Of a stretch of DNA of 64,000 nucleotides, positions 19,638-27,150 are shown one piece after another. How positions within the stretch are numbered: position 1 is the first letter of the stretch; each line of letters starts with the position of its first letter. This DNA is from Nocardioides sp. S5. Lineage in GTDB: Bacteria; Actinomycetota; Actinomycetes; Propionibacteriales; Nocardioidaceae. The DNA is taken from NCBI RefSeq assembly GCF_017310035.1, contig NZ_CP022296.1, positions 1,178,001 to 1,242,000 on the forward strand, written 5' to 3'. The translations under genes were made by a program, and so were the position numbers. The notes under the pieces are model-generated. The model saw only the letters and a list, made by a program, of their open reading frames with translations, ran no database searches and was not told where the DNA came from.

Positions 19638-20929
19638 CGCCCACCCCCTCCGCTGCCCGGGCCGGCGATCGGGCCCGGTCGCGGGGCTCGGTCGCGCCAG
19701 CCCTCGGGGAGCATGTGGTCGAGCAGGTCGTCGACGGTGACCGCGCCGATGAGGCGGCCCTCGTCGTCCACGACGGGCGCGGCGACGAGGTTGTAGGTCG
19801 CGAGGTGGGCGGCCACCTCGTCCATGGAGGCGTCGGCGCGCAGCGGGTCCATGGAGTCGTCGAGGGCGGCGGCGACCAGAGTCGACGGGGGCTCGCGCAG
19901 CAGGCGCTGGATGTGAGCGGCACCGAGCAGGCGACCGGTGGGGGTCTCGAGCGGCTGGCGGCAGATGTAGACGAGCGCCGCGAGCGACGGGGTGAGCTCG
20001 GGGTTGCGCACGTGGGCGAGCGCGTCGGCGATGGTGGCGTCGGGGGAGAGGATCACCGGCTCGGGCGTCATCATCGCGCCGGCGGTGTTGTCGGCGTACG
20101 ACATGAGGCGCCGCACGTCCTCGGCCTCGTCGGGCTCCATCAGCCCGAGCAGCGTGGCCGCGGTCTCCGGGTTGAGGTCGGCGATGAGGTCGGCGGCGTC
20201 GTCGGCCGACATCTCCTCCAGCACGTCGGCGGCGCGCTCGGAGTCGAGGTGCTCGAGGATCTCGACCTGGTCCTCCTCCGGCAGCTCCTCCAGCACGTCG
20301 GCGAGGCGCTCGTCGTCGAGGGCCGCCACGACGGCCGTACGCCGCTCCGGGGGGAGGTCGTGGATCATGTTGGCCGCGTCGGCGGGGCGCATGTCGTTGA
20401 GCGCGGCGATCAGGTGCGTCGCGCCCTGCGCCGGCTCGTGGCGGGTGAGGCCGGTGACGTCGCGCCACTCGGCGACGTGGGTCTGCCCGCGCCGGCGGAA
20501 TCCCTTGCTGGGCTCCTGCACCGCCACGCGCGAGAGCACCCAGTCGCGGTTGCGGGCCTGCTCCATCGCCACGTCGAAGACGACGCCGGTGACGCCGGTC
20601 CCGCCCGAGGGGTCCTTGATGGTGACCGTCCGGTCGAGCATCTGCCCCATCACGAGCGTCTCGGTCGAGCGCTGCTCGAAGCGGCGCATGTTGAGCAGCC
20701 CGGTGGTGTGGACCTGACCGCTGTCGATGGCGGTGACCCGGGTCATCGGGACGAAGATCCGGCGGCGGCCGAAGACCTCGGCGACCATGCCGAGGACGCG
20801 CGGCTGGCTCGTCTCGGTGCGGAGCGCGACGACCAGGTCGCGCACCTTGGCCACCTGGTCGCCCTGGGGGTCGAAGATCGGCAGCCCGACGAGCCGGGCC
20901 ACGAAGACGCGGGTCGGGGTGGTGCTCAC
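19634..20929 (-). CDS. MgtE N-domain / CBS-pair protein without a pore domain
   Basis: 431 residues. A PRC-barrel-like N-terminal region (about 1-100) is followed by an MgtE_N superhelical domain (about 150-285: DERLADVLEELPEEDQVEILEHL-type repeats) and two CBS motifs (about 290-415). These are the cytosolic Mg2+/nucleotide-sensing parts of MgtE, but the five-helix membrane pore that should follow is absent; the protein ends in a Gly/Pro tail. I start at GTG 20929 (VSTTPTRVFVARL), 7 nt after TACGGT. Confidence 0.9.
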   Translation of the reverse strand: MSTTPTRVFVARLVGLPIFDPQGDQVAKVRDLVVALRTETSQPRVLGMVAEVFGRRRIFVPMTRVTAIDSGQVHTTGLLNMRRFEQRSTETLVMGQMLDRTVTIKDPSGGTGVTGVVFDVAMEQARNRDWVLSRVAVQEPSKGFRRRGQTHVAEWRDVTGLTRHEPAQGATHLIAALNDMRPADAANMIHDLPPERRTAVVAALDDERLADVLEELPEEDQVEILEHLDSERAADVLEEMSADDAADLIADLNPETAATLLGLMEPDEAEDVRRLMSYADNTAGAMMTPEPVILSPDATIADALAHVRNPELTPSLAALVYICRQPLETPTGRLLGAAHIQRLLREPPSTLVAAALDDSMDPLRADASMDEVAAHLATYNLVAAPVVDDEGRLIGAVTVDDLLDHMLPEGWRDRAPRPGPIAGPGSGGGGR

Positions 20930-20936
20930 GTCCGCA

Positions 20937-20942
20937 ACCGTA
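20937..20942 (-). promoter_or_regulatory. -10 box (TACGGT) of the MgtE_N-CBS gene
   Basis: TACGGT with seven bases to GTG 20929; leaderless arrangement supporting the chosen start. Confidence 0.4.
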
Positions 20943-21108
20943 GCGTGCGTGGGGCTCGCGGAGTCCGGGCCACACCCGGGCACAGGTGTTACCCTTTGAT
21001 CGCTTTAGTCACTTCTGTCACATCGATCGGGGCCGGTCTGACGCGGTCAGTGGCCTGGTCGGTACACCTCGACGACGCCACTTCCCCGACGACTGTGAGG
21101 CTCCCAGC

Positions 21109-22986
21109 ATGTTCGGCACGACCGCTCCCCAGCGCACCACGCGCCCCGTACGACGCCTCTGCGCCGTCGCGCTGACGCTGGCCACCGGCCTCCTCCTCAG
21201 CCCGTCGGCGCCCGCCTCGGCGGCAGCAGTCTCCGACGAGGCGGTCCAGACGACGCCCGCCACCTCGTTCCGCGTCGGCACCTTCAACGTCCTCGGCGCC
21301 GACCACACCGCTCCCGGCGGCAAGCGCAAGGGCTGGGACTCCGGCGTCGTGCGCATGGACCGCGTGGTGAGCATCCTCGACGAGCGCGACCTCGACGTGG
21401 TCGGCTTCCAGGAGTTCCAGCCGCCGCAGGCCGCACGCTTCGCCGAGCTCAAGGGCGCCTCGTGGCAGACCTACCCGGGTCTCGACAACCCTGCTGGCCC
21501 CTCGGTCAACTCGATCGGCTGGGACACCTCGGTCTGGCAGCTCCTCGAGGCCCGCACGCTGCCGATCCCCTACTTCGACGGCGTGCCCAGCCGGATGCCC
21601 GCCGTGCTGCTGCAGAACCAGGACACCGGTCGCCGCGTGTGGTTCTTCAACACCCACAACCCCGCCGACGTGCGCGGGCCCGCCCAGCAGTGGCGTGACG
21701 CCGGCTTCGCGATGGAGGTCGCGCTCGCCAACGAGCTGCGCACCACCCACCCCGACGCGGCCTTCATCTCGCTCGGCGACAAGAACGACCGGGCACGCTA
21801 CTACTGCTCCGTGGCACCGGGCGCCGACCTGTGGTCCGCGAGCGGCGGCTACGTCGACGGCTCGACCTGCTCGGCCCCCACGAACGGTGCGATCGACTGG
21901 ATCATGGGGTCCAAGGACGTCTTCTTCAACGGCTACACCCGCTACTGGAACGACTACGTCGCGCGCACCAGCGACCACCCCCTCTACGACGCCAACGTCG
22001 TCGTGCCGGCGTCCGCGCCCCCGGTGATCGACCACGTCGTGGTCGTCGCGGTGCCGGGCCTGACCTCGACCGTCGTCAACGGCTTCGGCGCCGACCTCGC
22101 CGAGATCGGCCGCCTGACCCAGAACGGTGCCTCGACCACCAACGCGCGGACCGTGGTGGAGAACACCGGCCCGGACGCGAACCTGGCCTCGCTGCTGAGC
22201 GGACGACGGGTGTTCCCCAAGCGCGGGGGGCACGGTGTCGGCCAGAAGAAGGCGCTCCCCTCGACCGTGCACGCCTCGGCCGGGCAGTACGTCTCCAGCA
22301 TCTTCGACCTCACCCACAACACCTCGCACCGCACGACCTTCGTCGCCTCGCGCCCGCAGACCGAGCTGCTCCGCCGGAGCTGGAACCGGAAGTCGGGCGG
22401 CAAGGACCCCTACGGCAAGGACGACGGCACCGCCAAGATCGACTCCTTCAAGGTCAAGCGCGACGACGCCGCCGCGGTCGGCTGGTGGCGCGAGAAGATC
22501 GCGCGCCGGGCCAGCCACCTCAGCGTCATCGAGCTCTCGGGGGTCACGAAGGCCGGCCAGGCCGACGGCTACACCGGCCCGGAGTACCAGAAGGCGGTGC
22601 GCAAGACGTTCCAGCGCATCGCTGCCATCCGTCGCAGCATCGAGAAGCAGTCGGTGATGAACGGCACCACCCTGCTCGTCGTCACCGGCACGGGTGGCGC
22701 GCAGCGCACCAAGGGGTCGTCGACCACCTGGAAGCAGAGCTACCGCGTACCGATGTGGGTCACCGGCCCCGGCGTGGCGCCGGGCAGTGACCTGTACGCC
22801 CTCAACCCGGCGCTCACGTCGCCCGGCAAGCAGCAACCGGGCTACTCCGGGACCCAGCCGGTCCGGGTCGGCGACGTCGCCAACCTGGTCACCCGCTCGC
22901 TCGGCCTGCCGCCGGTGCCGGGGTCGACGATGGACCCCCTCCAGCTGTTCTCCGCCTTCGACCCGTTGGCGGTGCCGGGGTCCTGA
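21109..22986 (+). CDS. secreted EEP-domain protein fused to a degenerate alkaline-phosphatase-like domain
   Basis: 625 residues with a Sec signal peptide (about 1-37). An endonuclease/exonuclease/phosphatase domain follows (about 50-300), with FNVLG, GFQEF, NTHNPADV, a variant GDKND in place of GDFN, IDWIM and SDH. The second half (about 305-620) aligns by pattern with alkaline-phosphatase-superfamily phosphodiesterases, but the usual metal ligands look replaced: VPGL for DGL, SGVTKAGQADG where D..GH is expected, and TGTGGA for the DHGG loop. The EEP half may cut phosphodiesters (nucleic acid or lipid head groups) outside the cell; the rear half looks non-catalytic. An in-frame upstream extension lacks a signal peptide and was rejected. 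Confidence 0.82.
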   Translation: MFGTTAPQRTTRPVRRLCAVALTLATGLLLSPSAPASAAAVSDEAVQTTPATSFRVGTFNVLGADHTAPGGKRKGWDSGVVRMDRVVSILDERDLDVVGFQEFQPPQAARFAELKGASWQTYPGLDNPAGPSVNSIGWDTSVWQLLEARTLPIPYFDGVPSRMPAVLLQNQDTGRRVWFFNTHNPADVRGPAQQWRDAGFAMEVALANELRTTHPDAAFISLGDKNDRARYYCSVAPGADLWSASGGYVDGSTCSAPTNGAIDWIMGSKDVFFNGYTRYWNDYVARTSDHPLYDANVVVPASAPPVIDHVVVVAVPGLTSTVVNGFGADLAEIGRLTQNGASTTNARTVVENTGPDANLASLLSGRRVFPKRGGHGVGQKKALPSTVHASAGQYVSSIFDLTHNTSHRTTFVASRPQTELLRRSWNRKSGGKDPYGKDDGTAKIDSFKVKRDDAAAVGWWREKIARRASHLSVIELSGVTKAGQADGYTGPEYQKAVRKTFQRIAAIRRSIEKQSVMNGTTLLVVTGTGGAQRTKGSSTTWKQSYRVPMWVTGPGVAPGSDLYALNPALTSPGKQQPGYSGTQPVRVGDVANLVTRSLGLPPVPGSTMDPLQLFSAFDPLAVPGS

Positions 22987-23069
22987 TCGTCGGTTAGGCT
23001 GGCCTCACGAGCCGGTCCCGCCCTGCGTCGAGGTCTGCCGCGAACCTCCGGCTCCCGTTCTCGCAGAAG

Positions 23070-24221
23070 GTGGCCGTGAAGCACAAGGATCCCTCCCCGA
23101 GCGTGCCCGGCCGTCCCCGGCCGCGTGCGCAGGTGTGGGCACCCGTGCTCGTGCTCCTGCTCGTCCCGGCGGTGGTCTGGGCCTCGTTCTTCTCCGGCCC
23201 CGGCCCGGTCGGCCCGTCGGCCGACCCGGCGAGCTCGGAGACTGCCGACGCACCCGGTTCTGCACCCTCGGAACCGGACGCGGACGAGGACGCTGGCCGC
23301 TCCGACGGCGGAGCCGGTGACGGGCGCGGGGACGGCGACCAGGCCGAGCCCGGCTCGGCCGACGGCGCCTCGGCCGAGGCCGCGCTCAACCGGTCGGTCA
23401 AGCGCTTCCGCGCCGCCCAGCGCCGCCTGGCCAAGCGCGTGTCCGAGCAGCTGGAGGCGCGCACCCAGCCCGTGTCCTTCCGGGTCGCGAGCTTCAACGT
23501 CCTCGGCGACTCGCACACCGGCCCGGGGGGCAACAAGCCCGCCTCCTACCCCGACGCGGGCCCGCGCATGGACATGGCGATCTCGATGCTGCGCGGCAAC
23601 GGCATCGACGTGGTGGGCTTCCAGGAGTTCGAGTCCACCCAGCACAACATGTTCACCGCCCGCGCGGGCGAGTACTCGCTCTACCCCGGCCTCTCGCTCG
23701 GCACGAAGTCGGTGCGCTTCAACATCGCCTGGCGCTCGAGCATGTTCCGCCTCGTCGAGGCACACACTCTGCCGATCCCGTACGCCGGTGGCAGCCGGAT
23801 CGAGATGCCGGTCGTGCTGCTGGAGTCGACCACCACGGGCCGTCGCGCCTGGTTCGCCAACTTCCACAACCCGGCCGACACCCCCAACCTCGGCAACAAC
23901 GCCCGCTGGCGCTCGATGGCGGCCGGCATGGAGATCGCCCACCTGACGTCGCTGCACGCCGAGGACGGCACCCCTGTCATCGTCACCGGCGACTTCAACG
24001 AACGCGCGGAGATCTTCTGCCGCTTCACAGCCGGCGGAGTCTTCTCCTCGGCGTCCGGCGGCAGCACGGGTGCCGGCTGCGCGCCGCCGGCGAGCATGCA
24101 GGTGGACTGGGTCTTCGGCTCCACCGGGGTCGCGTTCGACGGCTACGCCGTCACCGACGCCGGGCGCGCGTCCGACCACGCCATGGTCCACTCCGGGGCC
24201 ACGCTGACCGAGGGCCAGTGA
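23070..24221 (+). CDS. membrane-anchored or secreted EEP-domain phosphodiesterase
   Basis: 383 residues, homologous to the EEP half of the preceding protein. One N-terminal hydrophobic helix (about 20-40: VWAPVLVLLLVPAVVWASFF) is followed by an acidic Ser/Gly/Asp-rich linker (about 45-115) and the EEP domain (about 130-383), with intact FNVLG, GFQEF, GDFNE, VDWVFG and SDH. A nuclease or phosphodiesterase acting outside the membrane is likely; substrate unknown. GTG start at 23070, with a second possible GTG 6 nt on. TAGGCT lies near 22993. It ends in a GTGA overlap with the next frame. Confidence 0.82.
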   Translation: MAVKHKDPSPSVPGRPRPRAQVWAPVLVLLLVPAVVWASFFSGPGPVGPSADPASSETADAPGSAPSEPDADEDAGRSDGGAGDGRGDGDQAEPGSADGASAEAALNRSVKRFRAAQRRLAKRVSEQLEARTQPVSFRVASFNVLGDSHTGPGGNKPASYPDAGPRMDMAISMLRGNGIDVVGFQEFESTQHNMFTARAGEYSLYPGLSLGTKSVRFNIAWRSSMFRLVEAHTLPIPYAGGSRIEMPVVLLESTTTGRRAWFANFHNPADTPNLGNNARWRSMAAGMEIAHLTSLHAEDGTPVIVTGDFNERAEIFCRFTAGGVFSSASGGSTGAGCAPPASMQVDWVFGSTGVAFDGYAVTDAGRASDHAMVHSGATLTEGQ

Positions 24222-24237
24222 CCGGTCGCGGCCTCGA

Positions 24238-24243
24238 TATACT
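24238..24243 (+). promoter_or_regulatory. -10 box (TATACT) before the LicD-methyltransferase gene
   Basis: TATACT is an almost perfect -10 in very GC-rich surroundings, 7 nt before GTG 24251. It indicates an internal leaderless promoter and supports that start over GTG 24218. Confidence 0.5.
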
Positions 24244-24250
24244 CCGCCGC

Positions 24251-25816
24251 GTGAAGTCACTGGGCCAGCTGCGGCGTGCCGGCGCGCTGGACGTGCACCG
24301 CATCGACAACGAGGGGCTGCTCCTCGCCAGCCCCCGCGAGCAGCTGGTCGACGTCGCCTTCGACGGCCGGCGGATCTGGTCGTTCTGGTTGCACCGCGAC
24401 GGTGAGCCCCGCGAGGAGGGACACCTCGTGCGGTGGCCCAAGCCGCTGCGTCCCTACATCGACGGCACCACCGACCTCACCCTCACCGACCCCGGCAGCG
24501 GCGCAGTGCTCCACGCCGCGACCGTCCACCTCGGCGAGAAGCAGGGGCGCATCGAGGTCGTCAACCCGGCGGGGCGGCCGCTGGCCCTCGACAAGTCGCT
24601 CAAGCTGGTCGAGACGTTCGACCTGCGCGACGCCGCCCACGTCGAGCCGCTGCTCGACGCCATCGAGGAGGTCCTCGGCGCACTGCGCGAGGTCGGGCTC
24701 GACGCGTTCCTGGCCTACGGCACGGCCCTGGGCGCGATCCGTGACGGCGGGCTGATCGGCCACGACAGCGACGCCGACCTCGGCTACGTCAGCACCTACG
24801 ACCACCCGGTCGACGTCATCCGCGAGTCCTTCCGGATCCAGCGTGCGCTCACCGACATGGGTTACCGCGTCACGCGCTACAGCGCCATCGCGCTCAAGGT
24901 GCACGTGCGCGAGAGCGACGGGCTCGACCGGGGCCTGGACGTCTTCGGCGGCTTCATGCGCGACGGCACCCTCTACCTCATGGGCGAGATCGCCGTCCCG
25001 TTCCGGCGCGACTGGATCTACCCCCTCGGCACCGCCTCGCTGGAGGGCCGCGAGTTCCCGGTCCCGGCCAACACCGACAAGTTCCTCACCGCGACCTACG
25101 GGCCGAGCTGGCGCGTGCCGGACCCGGCCTACAAGTTCACCACCCCGGCCAGCACGATCGAGCTGTTCAACGGCTGGTTCCGCGGGATGCGCACCGGGCG
25201 CGCGGGGTGGCACGGCTACCACAAGCGCACCATCCACCAGCAGCCGTCGGTCTCCGCCGTCGCCCGCGAGGTCGCCGAGCGCCACCCCGACCTGGCGACG
25301 TACGTCGACATCGGCTGCGGCCGCGGCGCGGACGTGGCCTTCTTCGCCGACCGCGGCACCCGCGCGATCGGTCTGGACTTCCAGCCCTTCGCCTACGAGG
25401 CCGAGGCGCAGCGTCGCGCCGACGACCCGCGGGTGAGCTTCCAGCTCTTCAACCTGCTCGAGCTGCGCCACGTCCTCGCGGTGTCGGCGTGGGTCGCGCG
25501 GACCCCCGGCCCGCGTGCCGTGGGCTGCGTCCACGTCATCGAGCGGCTCGGGCACCGGGGCCGGCTCAACATGCTCCGCTCGGCGCGGATGATGGTCGCC
25601 GGCACGACCGGGACGCTGCACCTGCAGTTCCTCAGCGACAAGGGCCGCGACGGCTACGCTCGGCGTACGGGCGCGCGCAAGCCCCTCGACCCTGCGGTCG
25701 TGGCCGCCGAGGTGGCCGAGTCGGGCGGCCGGATCCTCCACGAGGTGCGTGAGCGCGTCTCGGCGGATCCCGGGAGCTCGCAGGTGTGCCGCATGATCAT
25801 CGACTGGAACGTGTGA
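24251..25816 (+). CDS. LicD-like transferase fused to a class I SAM methyltransferase
   Basis: 521 residues with two enzymes in one chain. Residues about 110-300 are a LicD/fukutin-type nucleotidyltransferase fold: GTALGAIRDGGLIGHDSDAD carries the G-T-x-L-G signature and the DxD metal site; LicD proteins transfer phosphocholine or similar groups to surface glycans. Residues about 325-521 form a Rossmann methyltransferase (VDIGCGRGAD, then FQLFNLLEL) preceded by FNGWFRGMRTGRAGWHGY. A beta-rich N-terminal domain (1-105) is unassigned. Start at GTG 24251 by the leaderless box; GTG 24218, overlapping the previous stop, is the alternative. The acceptor is unknown. Confidence 0.8.
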   Translation: MKSLGQLRRAGALDVHRIDNEGLLLASPREQLVDVAFDGRRIWSFWLHRDGEPREEGHLVRWPKPLRPYIDGTTDLTLTDPGSGAVLHAATVHLGEKQGRIEVVNPAGRPLALDKSLKLVETFDLRDAAHVEPLLDAIEEVLGALREVGLDAFLAYGTALGAIRDGGLIGHDSDADLGYVSTYDHPVDVIRESFRIQRALTDMGYRVTRYSAIALKVHVRESDGLDRGLDVFGGFMRDGTLYLMGEIAVPFRRDWIYPLGTASLEGREFPVPANTDKFLTATYGPSWRVPDPAYKFTTPASTIELFNGWFRGMRTGRAGWHGYHKRTIHQQPSVSAVAREVAERHPDLATYVDIGCGRGADVAFFADRGTRAIGLDFQPFAYEAEAQRRADDPRVSFQLFNLLELRHVLAVSAWVARTPGPRAVGCVHVIERLGHRGRLNMLRSARMMVAGTTGTLHLQFLSDKGRDGYARRTGARKPLDPAVVAAEVAESGGRILHEVRERVSADPGSSQVCRMIIDWNV

Positions 25817-25826
25817 GGGAGCAGGG

Positions 25827-26039
25827 ATGTTCGGACTGAAGAAGCGGCAGGGAACCCAGGGGGGTGACCTCGAGCGACGCGTCGCCGCTCTCGAGGAGGC
25901 CGTGCAGGAGAACCGGGCCCTCAACGTGCGCCTCGCCGAGCTCACCGACGTCGTCTCCGAGCTCCTCCTCCCGGTCGCCGCCCGCGACGAGAAGAGGCTG
26001 GAGGAGCTGCTCGGGAAGTACCGCGGGGACTTCTCTTGA
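25827..26039 (+). CDS. small coiled-coil protein of unknown function
   Basis: 70 residues. After a short basic start (MFGLKKRQG) it is one amphipathic heptad-like helix (LERRVAALEEAVQENRAL, then VRLAELTDVVSELLLP) ending in a charged tail. No signal peptide. GGAGCAGGG precedes the ATG. Its stop overlaps the sulfotransferase start (TTGA), so it is translated as part of the same operon and may scaffold the neighbouring enzymes. I recognise no family. Confidence 0.7.
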   Translation: MFGLKKRQGTQGGDLERRVAALEEAVQENRALNVRLAELTDVVSELLLPVAARDEKRLEELLGKYRGDFS

Positions 26040-27115
26040 GCCCAGGCCCGGGCGCCGGCCGTCCGCGCCGGGTCTTCCTGCACATCGGCCTGCCGAAGAC
26101 CGGGACGACCTACCTCCAGCAGGTCGTCTGGGCCAACCGCGACCGGCTGCGGTCCCACGGTCTCCTCGTTCCCGGCTTCGGGCACCGCGAGCACCTCTGG
26201 GCAGCGCTCGACCTGCAGGAGCGCCCGCGGCTGGCCAAGCGGCACAAGAACGCGCCGGGCGCTTGGCAGCGGCTGGTCGACGAGGCCACGGCGTACGACG
26301 GTGACGTGCTGCTGACGCACGAGTTCCTCTGCGGCGCCACCGCGGAGCAGGCCTCCCGCGCGGTGGGGGCCTTCCCCGACGCCGAGGTCCACCTCCTCGT
26401 CACCGCCCGCGACGCCGCCAGCGTGGTCTCGGCCGGGTGGCAGGAGTCGGTGAAGAACGGCAGCAGCGTCGGCCTCGACGACGTGATGGCCGGCCGGCCC
26501 GCCGGTGGGCCCGAGTTCAGCATGCGCACCTGGGACCTCGCCGGGGTCCTCGAGCGGTGGACCCCGGACCTGCCGGGGGAGCGGGTCCACGTGCTGGTGA
26601 TGCCGGGCCGCGGGCAGGCGCCCGACCTGCACTGGCGCCACTTCGCCCAGGTGCTGGGCCTGGACCCCGACGCCTACGACGTGCCGACCGAGTCGGTGAA
26701 CCCGGCGCTGGGCATCGTGCAGATCGAGACGCTGCGCCTGGTGAACCAGCACCTGCCGGCGTACTCCGCCCACGACCGCGGTGTGTGGATCCGCGGCTAC
26801 CTCGCCGAGGACCTCCTGGCGCGGCAGCCGCGCGAGCGCGGCGGGCTGCCCGAGCACCACCGTGCCCGCTTCGCCGAGCTGGACCGCGCCGCCGCCGACC
26901 TGATCGCCGCGCGGGGCTTCGACGTGCTCGGGGACCTCCCCTCCCTGGGGGTGGGGGAGCGCGCTGACGAGGACGGGAGGAGTGCCGGTCGTGAGCCCGC
27001 GACCGTCACGGCCGACGAGCTGCTCGAATCGGCCGCCCGCCTGGTCGCTGATATCGTGGCCGACGTCCGCGCGAGCACGGGTGACGTGCCGCCGCGGTCC
27101 CGGGGGAATCACTGA
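26036..27115 (+). CDS. sulfotransferase-fold protein (PAPS-dependent type)
   Basis: 359 residues. The P-loop-like 5'-phosphosulfate loop (HIGLPKTGTTYLQ, residues about 15-27) and the 3'-phosphate strand/helix (VTARDAASVVSAGWQE, about 122-137) are those of PAPS-dependent sulfotransferases. The acceptor may be a glycan, lipid or small molecule. It overlaps the coiled-coil gene by 4 bp with a TTG start. A paralogue lies at 39810-40907. No signal peptide, so cytoplasmic. Confidence 0.85.
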   Translation: MSPGPGAGRPRRVFLHIGLPKTGTTYLQQVVWANRDRLRSHGLLVPGFGHREHLWAALDLQERPRLAKRHKNAPGAWQRLVDEATAYDGDVLLTHEFLCGATAEQASRAVGAFPDAEVHLLVTARDAASVVSAGWQESVKNGSSVGLDDVMAGRPAGGPEFSMRTWDLAGVLERWTPDLPGERVHVLVMPGRGQAPDLHWRHFAQVLGLDPDAYDVPTESVNPALGIVQIETLRLVNQHLPAYSAHDRGVWIRGYLAEDLLARQPRERGGLPEHHRARFAELDRAAADLIAARGFDVLGDLPSLGVGERADEDGRSAGREPATVTADELLESAARLVADIVADVRASTGDVPPRSRGNH

Positions 27116-27118
27116 CCC

Positions 27119-27136
27119 GGGTGCCATGGGGCACCC
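27119..27136 (+). terminator. hairpin between sulfotransferase and PLD-like genes
   Basis: GGGTGCC-ATGG-GGCACCC forms a 7-bp perfect stem just after the sulfotransferase stop. No T-run. It may be a weak terminator/attenuator or shape the PLD-gene leader. Confidence 0.4.
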
Positions 27137-27150
27137 TGAGGGAGTTGTAC

